DNA from: an uncultured Anaerolineae bacterium
Lineage (GTDB): Bacteria; Chloroflexota; Anaerolineae; Anaerolineales; Villigracilaceae
Length of the DNA: 64,000 nt
Assembly: GCA_903875215.1 (NCBI GenBank)
Contig: CAIQVH010000018.1
Coordinates: 87,940-151,939 of the forward strand
Direction of reading: 5' to 3'
In this document: piece after piece, positions 36,224 to 45,284 of the stretch
How the letters are laid out: every line of letters begins with the position of its first letter
Numbering within the stretch: the stretch's first letter is position 1
Notes under the pieces: model-generated
The model's input: the letters and a program-made list of their open reading frames with translations, nothing else
Told to the model about the DNA's origin: nothing
Database searches by the model: none
Made by a program: the position numbers and the translations under genes

Positions 36224-39073
36224 TTACGGAGCCGTAACGAATTCGAAGCTGGAGAAGGTCGGGATGCTGACCACGGCGGAGGAGACCGCCACTTCGAGCT
36301 TGTTACCGCCGGATTCGAGGCCCTTGGTCACATCGGCGCTGAGGGAGACGGTGTAAGCGCCATCGCCCGCGGCAGTCGCGTCGCCGGTGGAAACGAGCTC
36401 ACCCTTGGCGTTGAAGAGCAGGTACTTGGCAGCAGAGATTTCCGCAGCCGGGTAGGGCTGATCTTTGAAGGTGACGGTGACGGTGAATTCAGCCGGGTCG
36501 CCAATCTTGACCTGTCCGGGGCCATCCACAACCACGGTCGAGATCTTGGGTTCACCGAAGCGATCCCATTTATCGGCCTTGTCGGGGAAGTCGGCAAAGC
36601 GGGCCAGGGTGACGGTCTTTTCAGTCGGGAATACCTTCTCGAGCACGAACGGGCCGGTGCCGATCCAGAAGTGGCCGTGGGCGGCATAGAAGGCCTGCAG
36701 GTTGGCGTAACGCGCCTTGGCTTCGTCAGCGGTGACGAACTGGCCGAGGGTGGGGGCGTACGGGATAAAGGCCGAGCCGGCATCCTGTTCGAGGTAACCG
36801 TTGAGGATATCCAGGCTGGGGCCAGCCACGTAGCTCATCCACTCGATCGTCAGTGTGTCGGCTTTGGAGGAGGTGAAGGCGAGTTTGGATTCGCCATCCG
36901 CCTGGACGCCGAGAGCAAGGTTGTGCCAGGCGCCAGTGCCATAGGAGTAGGCCGGCCACCAGGTGCTGGGCATCAGTTCGGCATCGAGCAGATAGAAGTC
37001 ATCATAGGTTTCGATGGTGAGCGGGTCGGTCGAGACGATCTTGACGCCCTTGAAGTGCGAGAGGAAGCTCTCGAGGCTGGAGGCAGCCGATTCGTCGTAG
37101 ATGGCGCTGGCGGGTTTGCCCTGGTCGAAGCCCAGGATCATGCCCATGACGAAGTCGCCCATGCTGAGCGGGGAGCCATCATGCCACTTGACGGTGCTGA
37201 AGAGGTCCTTCGGGTAAACAACGGTGGTTTTGGTGAGGGCGGTGGAGACGTCGCGCTGGCCGAGGCCAAAGACGAAGCCACTGTCCAGACTGCCAACAGT
37301 ATCCATGGCAAAGGATGCAATGGCGGCTTTCTTTTCGTCATCGCTGGCCAGGGCCTTGATTTCTTCCACCTTGGCAGTCACAGCCGCCTTGGCATCATCG
37401 CTGCCGGTCAGAGCAGCCGCAACGTCAACGGTCGAACCAGTGATGGTGCCGTAAGCGGTGGCCAGATCGGTGGCAGCCTGCACGAGGGCAGCGTCATTCA
37501 ACTTGGCGAGATCGACGGCGCCGGCAATTTCAGCCGATTTGGCTTCCACCTGGCCATACTGATCCTTGGCCTTGGCAGCATCGGCAGCGGTCCAGAACTT
37601 CTGACCAATGGGATCCCAATCGACCCAGGCATCTTCCGGAACGGCGATGGCATCGGCCTGGAATTGCAGGTCAACCCAGTCCAGGGTCTTGGAAATCGGC
37701 AGGCCTTCCTTGGCCAGCACGGAAGCGCTTTCGAAGCGCTGCGGCCAGGCCAGACCGGTGTAGGGATCGGGCATGGCAGCCACGTCGGAGGTGGCGCGCT
37801 GGATCATCGAGTCGGAGATCCAGTTCGAGCCGCCGAGCGGGTTCCACGGGTCGATCAAAACGCCGTTCATCGCGATGCGAAGTTCGCCGCCTTCTTTATC
37901 AGAGAAGCGGGCGGTGTAGGGCCACAGGCGGGAGCCAGAAATGCCACCAGCCAGGTCGTAGGCCAGGGTCACATTGGCTTTCTTGGGGGAGAAGGCTTTC
38001 TGATCCACCAACCAGACGCGGACGGAATCCTGCAGGGCAAGTTCCATGGCTTTGCGGAAGAGCTGGCCGCGTTCGTCCATGGTCTTGAAGTTATTGGTCC
38101 ACAGGTCGTTCGAAACGCCGAAGTATTCATCCGAAGGCGTGTAAGCCTGCCAGAGCGGGGAGCCGCTGCCCAGATTGCTGTAGAAATAAGCAAAGTTGGT
38201 GGCGTCGTCGCGAGAAACGGCAGTGGTGATCCAGCCGCCGGTGTACAGGTTCCACAGACCATCCGAAGGATTGCTGCGGTTCCAGATCGGGGAGGCATCG
38301 GCACGCTTCTTGTAATCGCGGATGACGGTGAAGCCGGCTTTTTCGAGCTGTCCGGCAATATAATCACCGGTCGGTTTGCGCTCATCTTCGATGCGGATGA
38401 TGTAGGTCAGTTCAACGGGTTTGCCTTCATACTGCCACTTGCCATCTGCGCCGAGGGTCGCGCCATTCGCTTCCATCTGGGTTTTGATGATCTCATTGCC
38501 CTTGTCGAAGTTGAAAGCGTACTTGGCTTCGAGAGCGCGAGCGGTATCCACGTAGCGGGCGTAATCGGGGAAAGCTGAGTTGAGCGGCAGCAGCTTGGGA
38601 GCAGCCAGACCACCATAGATTTCCTGGACGATATAGTCGCGATCCACGATCATGTTCACAGCTTCGCGGATTTTGGGATCGCCGAAGGGGTTCAGACGGC
38701 CATCGCTGAATTTGAGCACCGGGTTGAAGGTGATTTCAGTGTAGGAGCCGAATGAGTTGGAGTAGGCCAGATTGGCATCATCCTTGACCGATTTGAAGAC
38801 TTCGGCGTTGGAGGATGATTCGGGATAGACATCAATCTGGTCGGCCTTGAGCTGGGTGACCGCAGCTTCGGGCGAGTCAATCACGGAGAACACAACCGAA
38901 TCCAGCCAGGCGCCGTCGCGGACGGGGATGGGGGTGGGTTCGGGCGTCGGGGGCACTTCCGTCGCCGGGGCGGGTGGTTCGGTGGGTGCGGGGGTGGGGG
39001 TGCCGCAGGCAGCCAAGATCATGCTGGCGACAACGAACAGGCCAAGAAGGGCCATTAAGCGATTTCGTATCAT
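36224..39073 (-). CDS. Circularly permuted oligopeptide-type (SBP_bac_5) receptor lipoprotein
   Basis: The 949-residue lipoprotein (lipobox LAAC, Cys23; Pro/Thr-rich linker to about 50) holds SBP_bac_5 motifs in permuted order. Residues about 55-395 match the family's C-terminal half: the LDSVVFSVI...LKADQIDVY segment, PKIREAVNMIVDRDYI, and the final lobe. Residues about 396-845 match the N-terminal half: GELRIAMNG...DPWNP, VKWHDGSPLSMGDFV, then IGTGPFVLEKVF and a YW-like segment that normally comes just before residue 55's counterpart. A helical, Ala/Lys-rich insertion lies at about 495-590, and an Ig-like domain at 850-949. It should bind the ligand for the adjacent permeases. CAGGAGGAG precedes the ATG. 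Confidence 0.85.
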   Translation of the reverse strand: MIRNRLMALLGLFVVASMILAACGTPTPAPTEPPAPATEVPPTPEPTPIPVRDGAWLDSVVFSVIDSPEAAVTQLKADQIDVYPESSSNAEVFKSVKDDANLAYSNSFGSYTEITFNPVLKFSDGRLNPFGDPKIREAVNMIVDRDYIVQEIYGGLAAPKLLPLNSAFPDYARYVDTARALEAKYAFNFDKGNEIIKTQMEANGATLGADGKWQYEGKPVELTYIIRIEDERKPTGDYIAGQLEKAGFTVIRDYKKRADASPIWNRSNPSDGLWNLYTGGWITTAVSRDDATNFAYFYSNLGSGSPLWQAYTPSDEYFGVSNDLWTNNFKTMDERGQLFRKAMELALQDSVRVWLVDQKAFSPKKANVTLAYDLAGGISGSRLWPYTARFSDKEGGELRIAMNGVLIDPWNPLGGSNWISDSMIQRATSDVAAMPDPYTGLAWPQRFESASVLAKEGLPISKTLDWVDLQFQADAIAVPEDAWVDWDPIGQKFWTAADAAKAKDQYGQVEAKSAEIAGAVDLAKLNDAALVQAATDLATAYGTITGSTVDVAAALTGSDDAKAAVTAKVEEIKALASDDEKKAAIASFAMDTVGSLDSGFVFGLGQRDVSTALTKTTVVYPKDLFSTVKWHDGSPLSMGDFVMGMILGFDQGKPASAIYDESAASSLESFLSHFKGVKIVSTDPLTIETYDDFYLLDAELMPSTWWPAYSYGTGAWHNLALGVQADGESKLAFTSSKADTLTIEWMSYVAGPSLDILNGYLEQDAGSAFIPYAPTLGQFVTADEAKARYANLQAFYAAHGHFWIGTGPFVLEKVFPTEKTVTLARFADFPDKADKWDRFGEPKISTVVVDGPGQVKIGDPAEFTVTVTFKDQPYPAAEISAAKYLLFNAKGELVSTGDATAAGDGAYTVSLSADVTKGLESGGNKLEVAVSSAVVSIPTFSSFEFVTAP

Positions 39074-39158
39074 TGTATTTCTCCTCCTGAGAGAAAATTA
39101 GAGTACGGTAGAGTGAAGGGTGAATGCGACGGATAAGACGGGGTTACTTCGGAAATCA

Positions 39159-39269
39159 GGTATCACCTCCTTCAAATACCATTCGGTATTTGTCTACTAA
39201 GAAATTAGTGTAGTAAACGAACGGAACACAAACAGCTATGTTTATAGCATAAGGGTTTTTAGCAGTCAA
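39159..39269 (-). promoter_or_regulatory. Sigma-70-type promoter and structured leader of the permuted receptor gene
   Basis: On the minus strand, -35 TTGACT (39264-39269) and -10 TATAAA (39241-39246) are 17 nt apart. In the leader, a perfect dyad CAAATACC-N4-GGTATTTG (39173-39192) is followed by AAGGAGGTGAT (about 39161-39171), which is fully complementary to the usual 16S rRNA 3' end. GGTAT at 39176-39180 can instead pair with ATACC at 39159-39163 and loop out that sequence, so two exclusive hairpins are possible. Confidence 0.6.
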
Positions 39270-39306
39270 GCAAAACGGCTGCCAAAGCCCAAAATCAACG
39301 GTTTTC

Positions 39307-41229
39307 CTACTCACAGGCGGGTTTATAGTCCAATTCTTCGATGTTCCAGAGGTCATTCAGGATGAATGCGTCGAGGCGGTAGTTGCACAGGTCACGGCGG
39401 GTGACGGCCACTTTAAGGCGCATGTACAGCGGCACAAAGGGCAAATCGTTGGCGAAAAGAGTCTGGGCCTGGGTATAGGCGTCGGCATGCTCTTCCTGGT
39501 CGGGCAGGGTGCGCATGGCTTTACGGCACAGCAGGTCAAAATCGGGATTGGAGTAAGCGCTGACATTCAGACCCAACCAGTGATTGGAAGCCGCCGGGAT
39601 CTGGTCGGTGAGCAGGCCGGAACAAGGCGGCTCACTGCCGCTGGCAGAGACGGCATACTGGGCCAGGTCAAATTTCCGGCCGAAGAGCATGCCCTCCGGG
39701 CCGGGAGCGTAAAACTGGTCCTGGGGGAAATACTCCACGCTGACGCCGACTCCGCACTCAGCCAGCGATGCGGCCAAAATCTGGCTGACCTGCTGACGCT
39801 GCGAGGCAGAGGTGGTCCAATAATGAAGCTGGAGAGGGGTGCCATCGGGCACCCCGGTCACTGCCGAGGCGATGCGCGGCGTGGCGGGATTGCTGTCGGA
39901 ATCGATCCAGCCGGCGGATTTGAGCAGTGCGCTGCCCGCCGTGACATTGAATGGATATTTGGTTGTTTCAGCGGCGAACAGAGTGTGAGCCGGGGAGACG
40001 AAGGTATCGGGGACTTGCGACATGCCCGCCAGCACCACATTGACGACCTGGGCCCGGTCGAGACAGGAGGCAATGCCCTGGCGGGTGCGCACATCGGCGA
40101 AGAAGTTGGGGTGATTGGCGTCGGCTGGCTGTATGCCAAAGTCGAGGCGTTCTATGACCGGGGTGGTGGAAGTGACCAGGCGCACCTGGTTGTTGCGCGC
40201 CAGTTCTGTCAACAGGTCAATATGCCCATCCAGGCGTACGCTGGGGTCAAGCAGGTCGCATTGGCCGGCAATCAACGCGCTGATGGCGGTGGGGGCATCT
40301 TTGACGAAGCGGAACAGGAGTGTATCAAAAAGCGGCAGGCCTTCCGCGGCGCGGAAGTAGTTGGGATTCTTTTCCATGCGGATTTGCTCGCCGGGCAGCC
40401 ATTCGCTGAAGATATAGGGGCCCCAGCCCAGCGGCGGGCGCGTGGAGGTATCGGCGCTGGCGAGTTGAGCCGCGGAAAGCTGGCCCCAGGCATGCTCTGG
40501 AAGCGGCATCCAAAAATTTCCGGCATAGGCGGGATCTACAAATCCGGGCAGGCCCCACCATTGCAGGGTGAGATCGTCGAGGGCTTCATAGGATTGGGTG
40601 CGTTCGACCAGGTATTTCGAGCCCGGGGTTTCGTCGGCGGAGGCGAGTTTGTAGCCGTAGAGCGCGTCTTTGGCTGTCAGCGGGGTGCCATCAGACCATT
40701 TCAGGTTCGGGAGCAGGCGGTAGGTGACGACGAGCTGATCCATGCTGAGGGCAAGGCCGTCGGTGTATTTGACAGCGCAGGCATCGTCGTAGCAGCCGGC
40801 GGGCAGGACGGTAACTCCCTCAGCGAGGGGCACCACTTCCCCGGCGCTGTTGATGACCAGATCGCCATGGTTGACGGTGGCAGGAGTCAGCTGGGCATCG
40901 CCGTTTTCGATTGATGGGATTTTTTCGAGGATGACGGCCTGGTAGCCGTTGGCAAAAATATCAATCGGGCCATCATAGAGGGTACCAAGAATGCTGCGGG
41001 CGGCGCTGTTTTGTACAGCCAATGGGTAAAGGGTGTTGGGTTCCTGCCCGAGGCAGACTGTCAGGGTGCGATGCGGGGGGGAGGTGGGCAAAGCGGGGAT
41101 GGTCATCTCGCTGGGAGTGGGTTGCGTTCCCGCGGCAGGAGTGACCTCTGAGGCTGGAGAAACCAGGTTACAGGATGAAACCGATAAGGCTAGCAGAAGA
41201 GCAGCCAGCAGAATTTTTCGAGGGGACAT
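39307..41229 (-). CDS. Oligopeptide-type (SBP_bac_5) receptor lipoprotein, orphan
   Basis: The 640-residue protein has a lipoprotein signal (LSVSSC, Cys20) and the normal order of SBP_bac_5 motifs: EPNTLYPL, NLKWSDGTPLTAKDALYGY, GWGPYIFSEW...NPNYF, LIAGQCDLLD, VRTRQGIASCLDRAQV and the C-terminal lobe. Eight or more cysteines in the mature part are unusual. It follows the first set's OppC gene on the same strand after an 11-bp hairpin, and precedes the promoter of the permuted receptor, so it may be a second receptor for the first permeases or pair with the third ATPase set. Confidence 0.88.
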   Translation of the reverse strand: MSPRKILLAALLLALSVSSCNLVSPASEVTPAAGTQPTPSEMTIPALPTSPPHRTLTVCLGQEPNTLYPLAVQNSAARSILGTLYDGPIDIFANGYQAVILEKIPSIENGDAQLTPATVNHGDLVINSAGEVVPLAEGVTVLPAGCYDDACAVKYTDGLALSMDQLVVTYRLLPNLKWSDGTPLTAKDALYGYKLASADETPGSKYLVERTQSYEALDDLTLQWWGLPGFVDPAYAGNFWMPLPEHAWGQLSAAQLASADTSTRPPLGWGPYIFSEWLPGEQIRMEKNPNYFRAAEGLPLFDTLLFRFVKDAPTAISALIAGQCDLLDPSVRLDGHIDLLTELARNNQVRLVTSTTPVIERLDFGIQPADANHPNFFADVRTRQGIASCLDRAQVVNVVLAGMSQVPDTFVSPAHTLFAAETTKYPFNVTAGSALLKSAGWIDSDSNPATPRIASAVTGVPDGTPLQLHYWTTSASQRQQVSQILAASLAECGVGVSVEYFPQDQFYAPGPEGMLFGRKFDLAQYAVSASGSEPPCSGLLTDQIPAASNHWLGLNVSAYSNPDFDLLCRKAMRTLPDQEEHADAYTQAQTLFANDLPFVPLYMRLKVAVTRRDLCNYRLDAFILNDLWNIEELDYKPACE

Positions 41230-41251
41230 GCGTTTGCTCCTGAGAAATAAA

Positions 41252-41278
41252 TAGGATTCAGGGTTGGCCTGAATCCTA
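41252..41278. terminator. 11-bp hairpin upstream of the orphan receptor gene
   Basis: TAGGATTCAGG (41252-41262) pairs with 41268-41278 over a 5-nt loop; on the minus strand TTTATTT follows. It may end the oppD-F-receptor-B-C transcript or attenuate read-through into the orphan receptor gene. Confidence 0.65.
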
Positions 41279-41311
41279 TCCTATGTTCACCAATCCGGCA
41301 AGCGGGGAAGA

Positions 41312-42301
41312 TTATTGTGAGCCGCGCATGCGCGGGTCGAGGGCGTCGCGCAGACCGTCGCCGAGGAAGGTGAATGCCAGGACAACCAGGGCGATGCAAA
41401 TAGCCGGGGCCAGCAAAAGCCAGGGTTGGGCATTGATGGCGCTCTGGCCTTCAAGCAAAAGGCCGCCCCAGGAGGTGATGAAGGTGGCGCTTGAGTCGGC
41501 GGGCGGGCGCAGGCCCAAGCCCAGGTACCCCAAAATGGCTTCGGTGATGATCAGGCCGGGGATGCGAAAGGCAACGTAAACGATGATCACGCCCAATGTA
41601 TTCGGCAGCAAGTGATGGGTCATGATGCGCGGTGTTTTAACGCCAATGGCGCGTGCCGCTTCGATGAATTCCTTCTGCTTGAGCGAGAGTACCTGGCCGC
41701 GCACCAGACGGGCAATCCCGACCCAGTTGACGATGGCCAACGAGGCAAAGAGCAGGAAGAGGCCATTCATAAACTGCCCGATCCAGCTATCACGCAGTGA
41801 CACCATAATGATGATGAAGAACAGCAGGTCGGGGAAAGCATAGATGACATCGGTCAAGCGCATGAGCAAATTATCCCAGGTGCCGCCCAGGTAACCGGCC
41901 ATCATCCCCACCACCGTGCCAATCAAAACGATGATGAAGGTCGGGATGAACCCAACCACCATCGAAACCCGCGCGCCAAACAAGACGCGACTCAAGGCAT
42001 CGCGCCCAAGCGTATCGGTGCCGAGGAGATAATCGGGGTTGCTGGCCTTGCCGCCCGCGGTTTGCGCAACCCAGGCGGGAGGCAGGAATTTCTGTCCGCT
42101 GGTAATTTCCAGGGGATCGTGCGGCGCCAGCACTCTGGCAAAAATTGCCATGAGCATGAACAAGATGATCACCACCAGCCCAAAGACGGAGGCTTTATTG
42201 CGCGCCAAACGTTCAAAGGCTTCCTGATTGGGCGTTTTGGTTTTGAGGGCCTCGCCAAAATTGGGGATATTCGGGGTTTGGGTTTCAACCTGTGCAGTCA
42301 T
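41312..42301 (-). CDS. OppC-type permease (first set)
   Basis: The 329-residue protein has the usual OppC start with one helix after a soluble N terminus, the LLGTDTLGRDALSRVLFGARVS motif region (GTD...GRD), six helices in total and the EAA loop FIEAARAIGVKTPRIMTHHLLPNTLGVII. The end DGLRDALDPRMRG is typical. It lies 15 nt after the OppB gene. Confidence 0.93.
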   Translation of the reverse strand: MTAQVETQTPNIPNFGEALKTKTPNQEAFERLARNKASVFGLVVIILFMLMAIFARVLAPHDPLEITSGQKFLPPAWVAQTAGGKASNPDYLLGTDTLGRDALSRVLFGARVSMVVGFIPTFIIVLIGTVVGMMAGYLGGTWDNLLMRLTDVIYAFPDLLFFIIIMVSLRDSWIGQFMNGLFLLFASLAIVNWVGIARLVRGQVLSLKQKEFIEAARAIGVKTPRIMTHHLLPNTLGVIIVYVAFRIPGLIITEAILGYLGLGLRPPADSSATFITSWGGLLLEGQSAINAQPWLLLAPAICIALVVLAFTFLGDGLRDALDPRMRGSQ

Positions 42302-42316
42302 CGCTACCTCTCACAA

Positions 42317-43330
42317 TCATTCTTCCAGCCGGATGCGCGGGTCAATCAGGACATAGATAAAGTCAACACTCAGGTTGGCAACCGCCACCAAAACTGCATA
42401 AATCAGCGTAGTCCCCATAATGAGGGAGTAGTCTCGCTGGCTGATCGCCTGGACATAGGCGCGTCCCATCCCTGGGAAAGCGAACATGGTTTCGATGATA
42501 AAGGAACCGGTCACCAAACCTGCCAGAGCCGGGCCCAGGATGGTGATGACCGGGATCAAGGCATTTTTAATCATGTGGATGACCACGACCACGCGCTCCG
42601 CCAGACCTTTGGCACGCGCCGTGCGAATGTAATCCATGCGCAACACTTCCAGCATCGAGGTGCGCATCAGGCGGGCAGTGAAGGCCAGGGTGCCAAAGCC
42701 CAACACCGTGGCTGGCAAGACCCAGACGCTAAGTGTGTCCCAGGTGCGCGGCACCACGCTGACCCATTTCAGCCCACTGGCAAAGATAATGATGAGAAAA
42801 ATGGCAATCACAAAATTCGGGACGGAAATCCCCGCAGTGGCGACCAGCAAACTGAGATAATCAACCCAGGTATTTTGCTTGAGCGCAGCAATTGTTCCAA
42901 CGGGTATGCCAACAACAATGGCGATCACCAGCGCCATCAAGCCCAGCCGCAAAGAATAGCCAAATCGGCTGTAATACCAGGGCTTTGGGTTGCCATCGTC
43001 GCCATCGGGCGGGCGGAAGAGGATGGACTGCACCGGTACTCCGCGCTGGCGGTAGGACGGCCCAAAATTTCCACATGGCAGGCCGCAGATGAACTTCCCT
43101 TTATTATTAAAGTCTCCGATCATATAAGCTACGAACTGTCGCCAGAGAGGTTTGTCCAGGCCATAAAAGGCTTCCAAGGATTTCCGGGTTGATTCATCTA
43201 CCTGGCGGCGTTCGGCATCTGTATCCCAGGGGCCGCCGGGGGTGTTGTGCATCAAGATGAAGGTTACTGCGCCAACAACCAGAATCACAGGAATTAACCA
43301 GAGCAGGCGTCGAATAATATAGGTAATCAT
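42317..43330 (-). CDS. OppB-type permease (first set)
   Basis: The 337-residue protein starts MITYIIRRLLWLIPVILVVGAVTFIL, the standard OppB/DppB first helix. It has an enlarged first extracytoplasmic loop, the EAA loop YIRTARAKGLAERVVVVIHMIKNALIPVI, and ends VDFIYVLIDPRIRLEE. It lies downstream of the receptor gene across a 12-bp hairpin. Confidence 0.93.
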   Translation of the reverse strand: MITYIIRRLLWLIPVILVVGAVTFILMHNTPGGPWDTDAERRQVDESTRKSLEAFYGLDKPLWRQFVAYMIGDFNNKGKFICGLPCGNFGPSYRQRGVPVQSILFRPPDGDDGNPKPWYYSRFGYSLRLGLMALVIAIVVGIPVGTIAALKQNTWVDYLSLLVATAGISVPNFVIAIFLIIIFASGLKWVSVVPRTWDTLSVWVLPATVLGFGTLAFTARLMRTSMLEVLRMDYIRTARAKGLAERVVVVIHMIKNALIPVITILGPALAGLVTGSFIIETMFAFPGMGRAYVQAISQRDYSLIMGTTLIYAVLVAVANLSVDFIYVLIDPRIRLEE

Positions 43331-43355
43331 CTACTGCCTCGATTTATTTCAAGAT

Positions 43356-43390
43356 TTGGGCTGGCCGCCCACTTGTGACGGCCAGCCCAA
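43356..43390. terminator. 12-bp hairpin between receptor and permease genes (first set)
   Basis: TTGGGCTGGCCG (43356-43367) pairs with 43379-43390 over an 11-nt loop. It is placed like the hairpin of the second set, just downstream of the receptor stop, and probably sets receptor to permease ratio. Confidence 0.6.
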
Positions 43391-43407
43391 TAACGTACGA
43401 TTGGTTA

Positions 43408-45201
43408 TTACGGGATCATGCTGGTGTCAATGCTGATGGTCCAAGGAGCGGTGTCACCAGGGAACATGCCATCCTGCGGGGTGGTCTGAATGCCCTTAAC
43501 CCACGGCTTGACCAGGTAGTGGTTCAGGCTGTTGTAGCCAAAGGCGGCCGGGATATCGGCGAGCAAGAGTTGCTGGGCCTGCTTGTAGAGATCCAAGCGT
43601 TTGACAGGATCAACGGTCGCATCGGCTTCGTTGACCAGCTTGTCGAACTCTTCGTTCTTATAGCCGGGGCGGGAAGCGAAGGTCGTGTCGGAGCGCCAGT
43701 ACACGCTCAGCCAGTTCTGGGGATCCGGATAGTCCGCGCACCAGCCACCGCGGGAGAGCAGCGGGAAGGTGGTGGGGTCTTTCTGGATGGCGGTGTAGGT
43801 GGTGGGATCGACCGGGTCGAGCGCGATGTCAACACCCAGGTTGGCTTTGTAGTTGGCAACCAGCCACTCGGAGCGGGTGCGGTTGCGAGCAGAATCGCTG
43901 AAGGCCATCTTCAGGCCCATAGCGTTCAGCTTCTCAGCCGAGTTGAATTCTTCACCGGCGGCAGCGAGAGCAGCCTTGGCAGCTTCGACATCGTACTTGA
44001 TCGGGGAGTTGGCATCGTATCCAGGATATCCGGGCGGAATCCAGGTCCAGGTCGGGCTGGACAGGCTGCCATCGACATCCTTGACCCAACCTTCAGCGTT
44101 GAAAGCGAGGGCAAAGGCTTCGCGGACTTTCTTGTCGGCGAAGGGATTCGGGTTGCCGTTCCAGGTGGGCTGCAGGTTAAACTGGATCTTGATGGTGCAG
44201 GAACCAGCCCACTGCATGTGCTGGGCGGCCAGGTCGGGATCGGCATTGATGGCATCGAGGTCTTCAGCCACCGAGGCAACGACATCGAATTCGTTGTTCT
44301 TGTAGGCTTCGAAAGCGACGGCCGAATCGGTGATGTAGGAATATTCGATGCTGTAGGTCGGGACAGCGGCGCCAGCGTAGTTGGGATTCGGGACGAAGAC
44401 GCTGCGGACGAAGGGATCGACCGACTTCCAGATGAAGGGGCCGTTACCAATCTGGTACTTGGACGAAGTCCACCAGATGTCGCCACCTTCTTCGATATTT
44501 TCCTGCTTGGCCGGGTAGCCAACCCAGATACCGGCGATGGTCGCAAAGTACGGGGCGGGCTTGGAGAAGGTCAGGGTCAGGGTATCGCAAGCGACATCTT
44601 CGTAGTCAGCGCAGTCAGCGCCGTCAGCATGCGTGGCCTTGACGCCCAAAGCAGCCTTGAAGACCTCGGGATCATAATCGGCGGCCGTGGTATCGGCAGC
44701 GCGCCATTCGGGAGCGCCGACGATTTCATCGGTGATGGAAGCATATTCACCGGCGGTGGCGGGGTCAATGTTGCGCATGAAAGCATACTCAAAGCGCTTG
44801 GCATTCAAGACGGAACCATCGCTGTACTTCAGGTCCTTCTTCAGGGTGAAGACCAGCTGGGTGGCATCATCGTTGAACTTCCACGATTCAGCCGCACCGG
44901 GGACGGTCTCGAGTTTTTCATTGAGGGCGGTCAGGCCCGTGTAGATCAACTTGAGGTGCCCGATTTCATTCACGAAGGACGACTTCTGCGGGTCAATAAC
45001 ATCGGGGTAAGCACCGGTGTTGACGCGCAGGACGGCCGGTTTGGCTTCGGGTTCAGGGGTTGCAACAACCACCTGCACTTCGGGCGTGCCGGCAACAACA
45101 ACAGTCTGGACAATCGTCTGGGGTTCGGCGGGAGCACCGCAGGCTGCCAACATCATGCTGGCAAGCACCAGGAGACCCATCACAACAAACAACTTACGCA
45201 T
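43408..45201 (-). CDS. Oligopeptide-binding receptor lipoprotein (SBP_bac_5), first set
   Basis: The 597-residue protein has a lipobox MLAAC and the normal OppA-like motif order: DPQKSSFVNE, DLKYSDGSVLNAKRFEYAF, GNGPFIWKSV, FADKKVREAFALAFNAEGWV and a C-terminal YKQAQQLLLADIPAAFGYN. ATG 45201 has GAGGAG upstream; an in-frame TTG at 45273 directly follows another strong AAGGAGG, but would bury the signal peptide. It lies between the ATPase genes (46258-45285) and the permease genes, so it is the main receptor of the first set. Confidence 0.92.
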   Translation of the reverse strand: MRKLFVVMGLLVLASMMLAACGAPAEPQTIVQTVVVAGTPEVQVVVATPEPEAKPAVLRVNTGAYPDVIDPQKSSFVNEIGHLKLIYTGLTALNEKLETVPGAAESWKFNDDATQLVFTLKKDLKYSDGSVLNAKRFEYAFMRNIDPATAGEYASITDEIVGAPEWRAADTTAADYDPEVFKAALGVKATHADGADCADYEDVACDTLTLTFSKPAPYFATIAGIWVGYPAKQENIEEGGDIWWTSSKYQIGNGPFIWKSVDPFVRSVFVPNPNYAGAAVPTYSIEYSYITDSAVAFEAYKNNEFDVVASVAEDLDAINADPDLAAQHMQWAGSCTIKIQFNLQPTWNGNPNPFADKKVREAFALAFNAEGWVKDVDGSLSSPTWTWIPPGYPGYDANSPIKYDVEAAKAALAAAGEEFNSAEKLNAMGLKMAFSDSARNRTRSEWLVANYKANLGVDIALDPVDPTTYTAIQKDPTTFPLLSRGGWCADYPDPQNWLSVYWRSDTTFASRPGYKNEEFDKLVNEADATVDPVKRLDLYKQAQQLLLADIPAAFGYNSLNHYLVKPWVKGIQTTPQDGMFPGDTAPWTISIDTSMIP

Positions 45202-45284
45202 AGTTTTCTTCTCCTCACTGAAAATTTTGATTCGATTAACAGGATACAACACGACACGAGTTTGGTTCAGCAACCACCTCCTTT

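Noticed and set aside
36170..38578. An 802-codon open frame on the plus strand
   Set aside because: It lies wholly antisense to the permuted receptor gene, has low-complexity Gly/Val/Asp composition and no domain; it reflects codon bias on the opposite strand.
39074..39164. A CTG-initiated leader peptide after AAGGAGGTGAT that ends on the receptor ATG
   Set aside because: The frame is open, but CTG starts are rare and the other two receptor leaders show no matching peptide.
39487..40914. A 475-codon open frame on the plus strand
   Set aside because: It is antisense to the orphan receptor gene, without family motifs.
45202..45273. TTG 45273 as the start of the first-set receptor
   Set aside because: It would add 24 residues before a textbook lipoprotein signal; GAGGAG serves the ATG at 45201.
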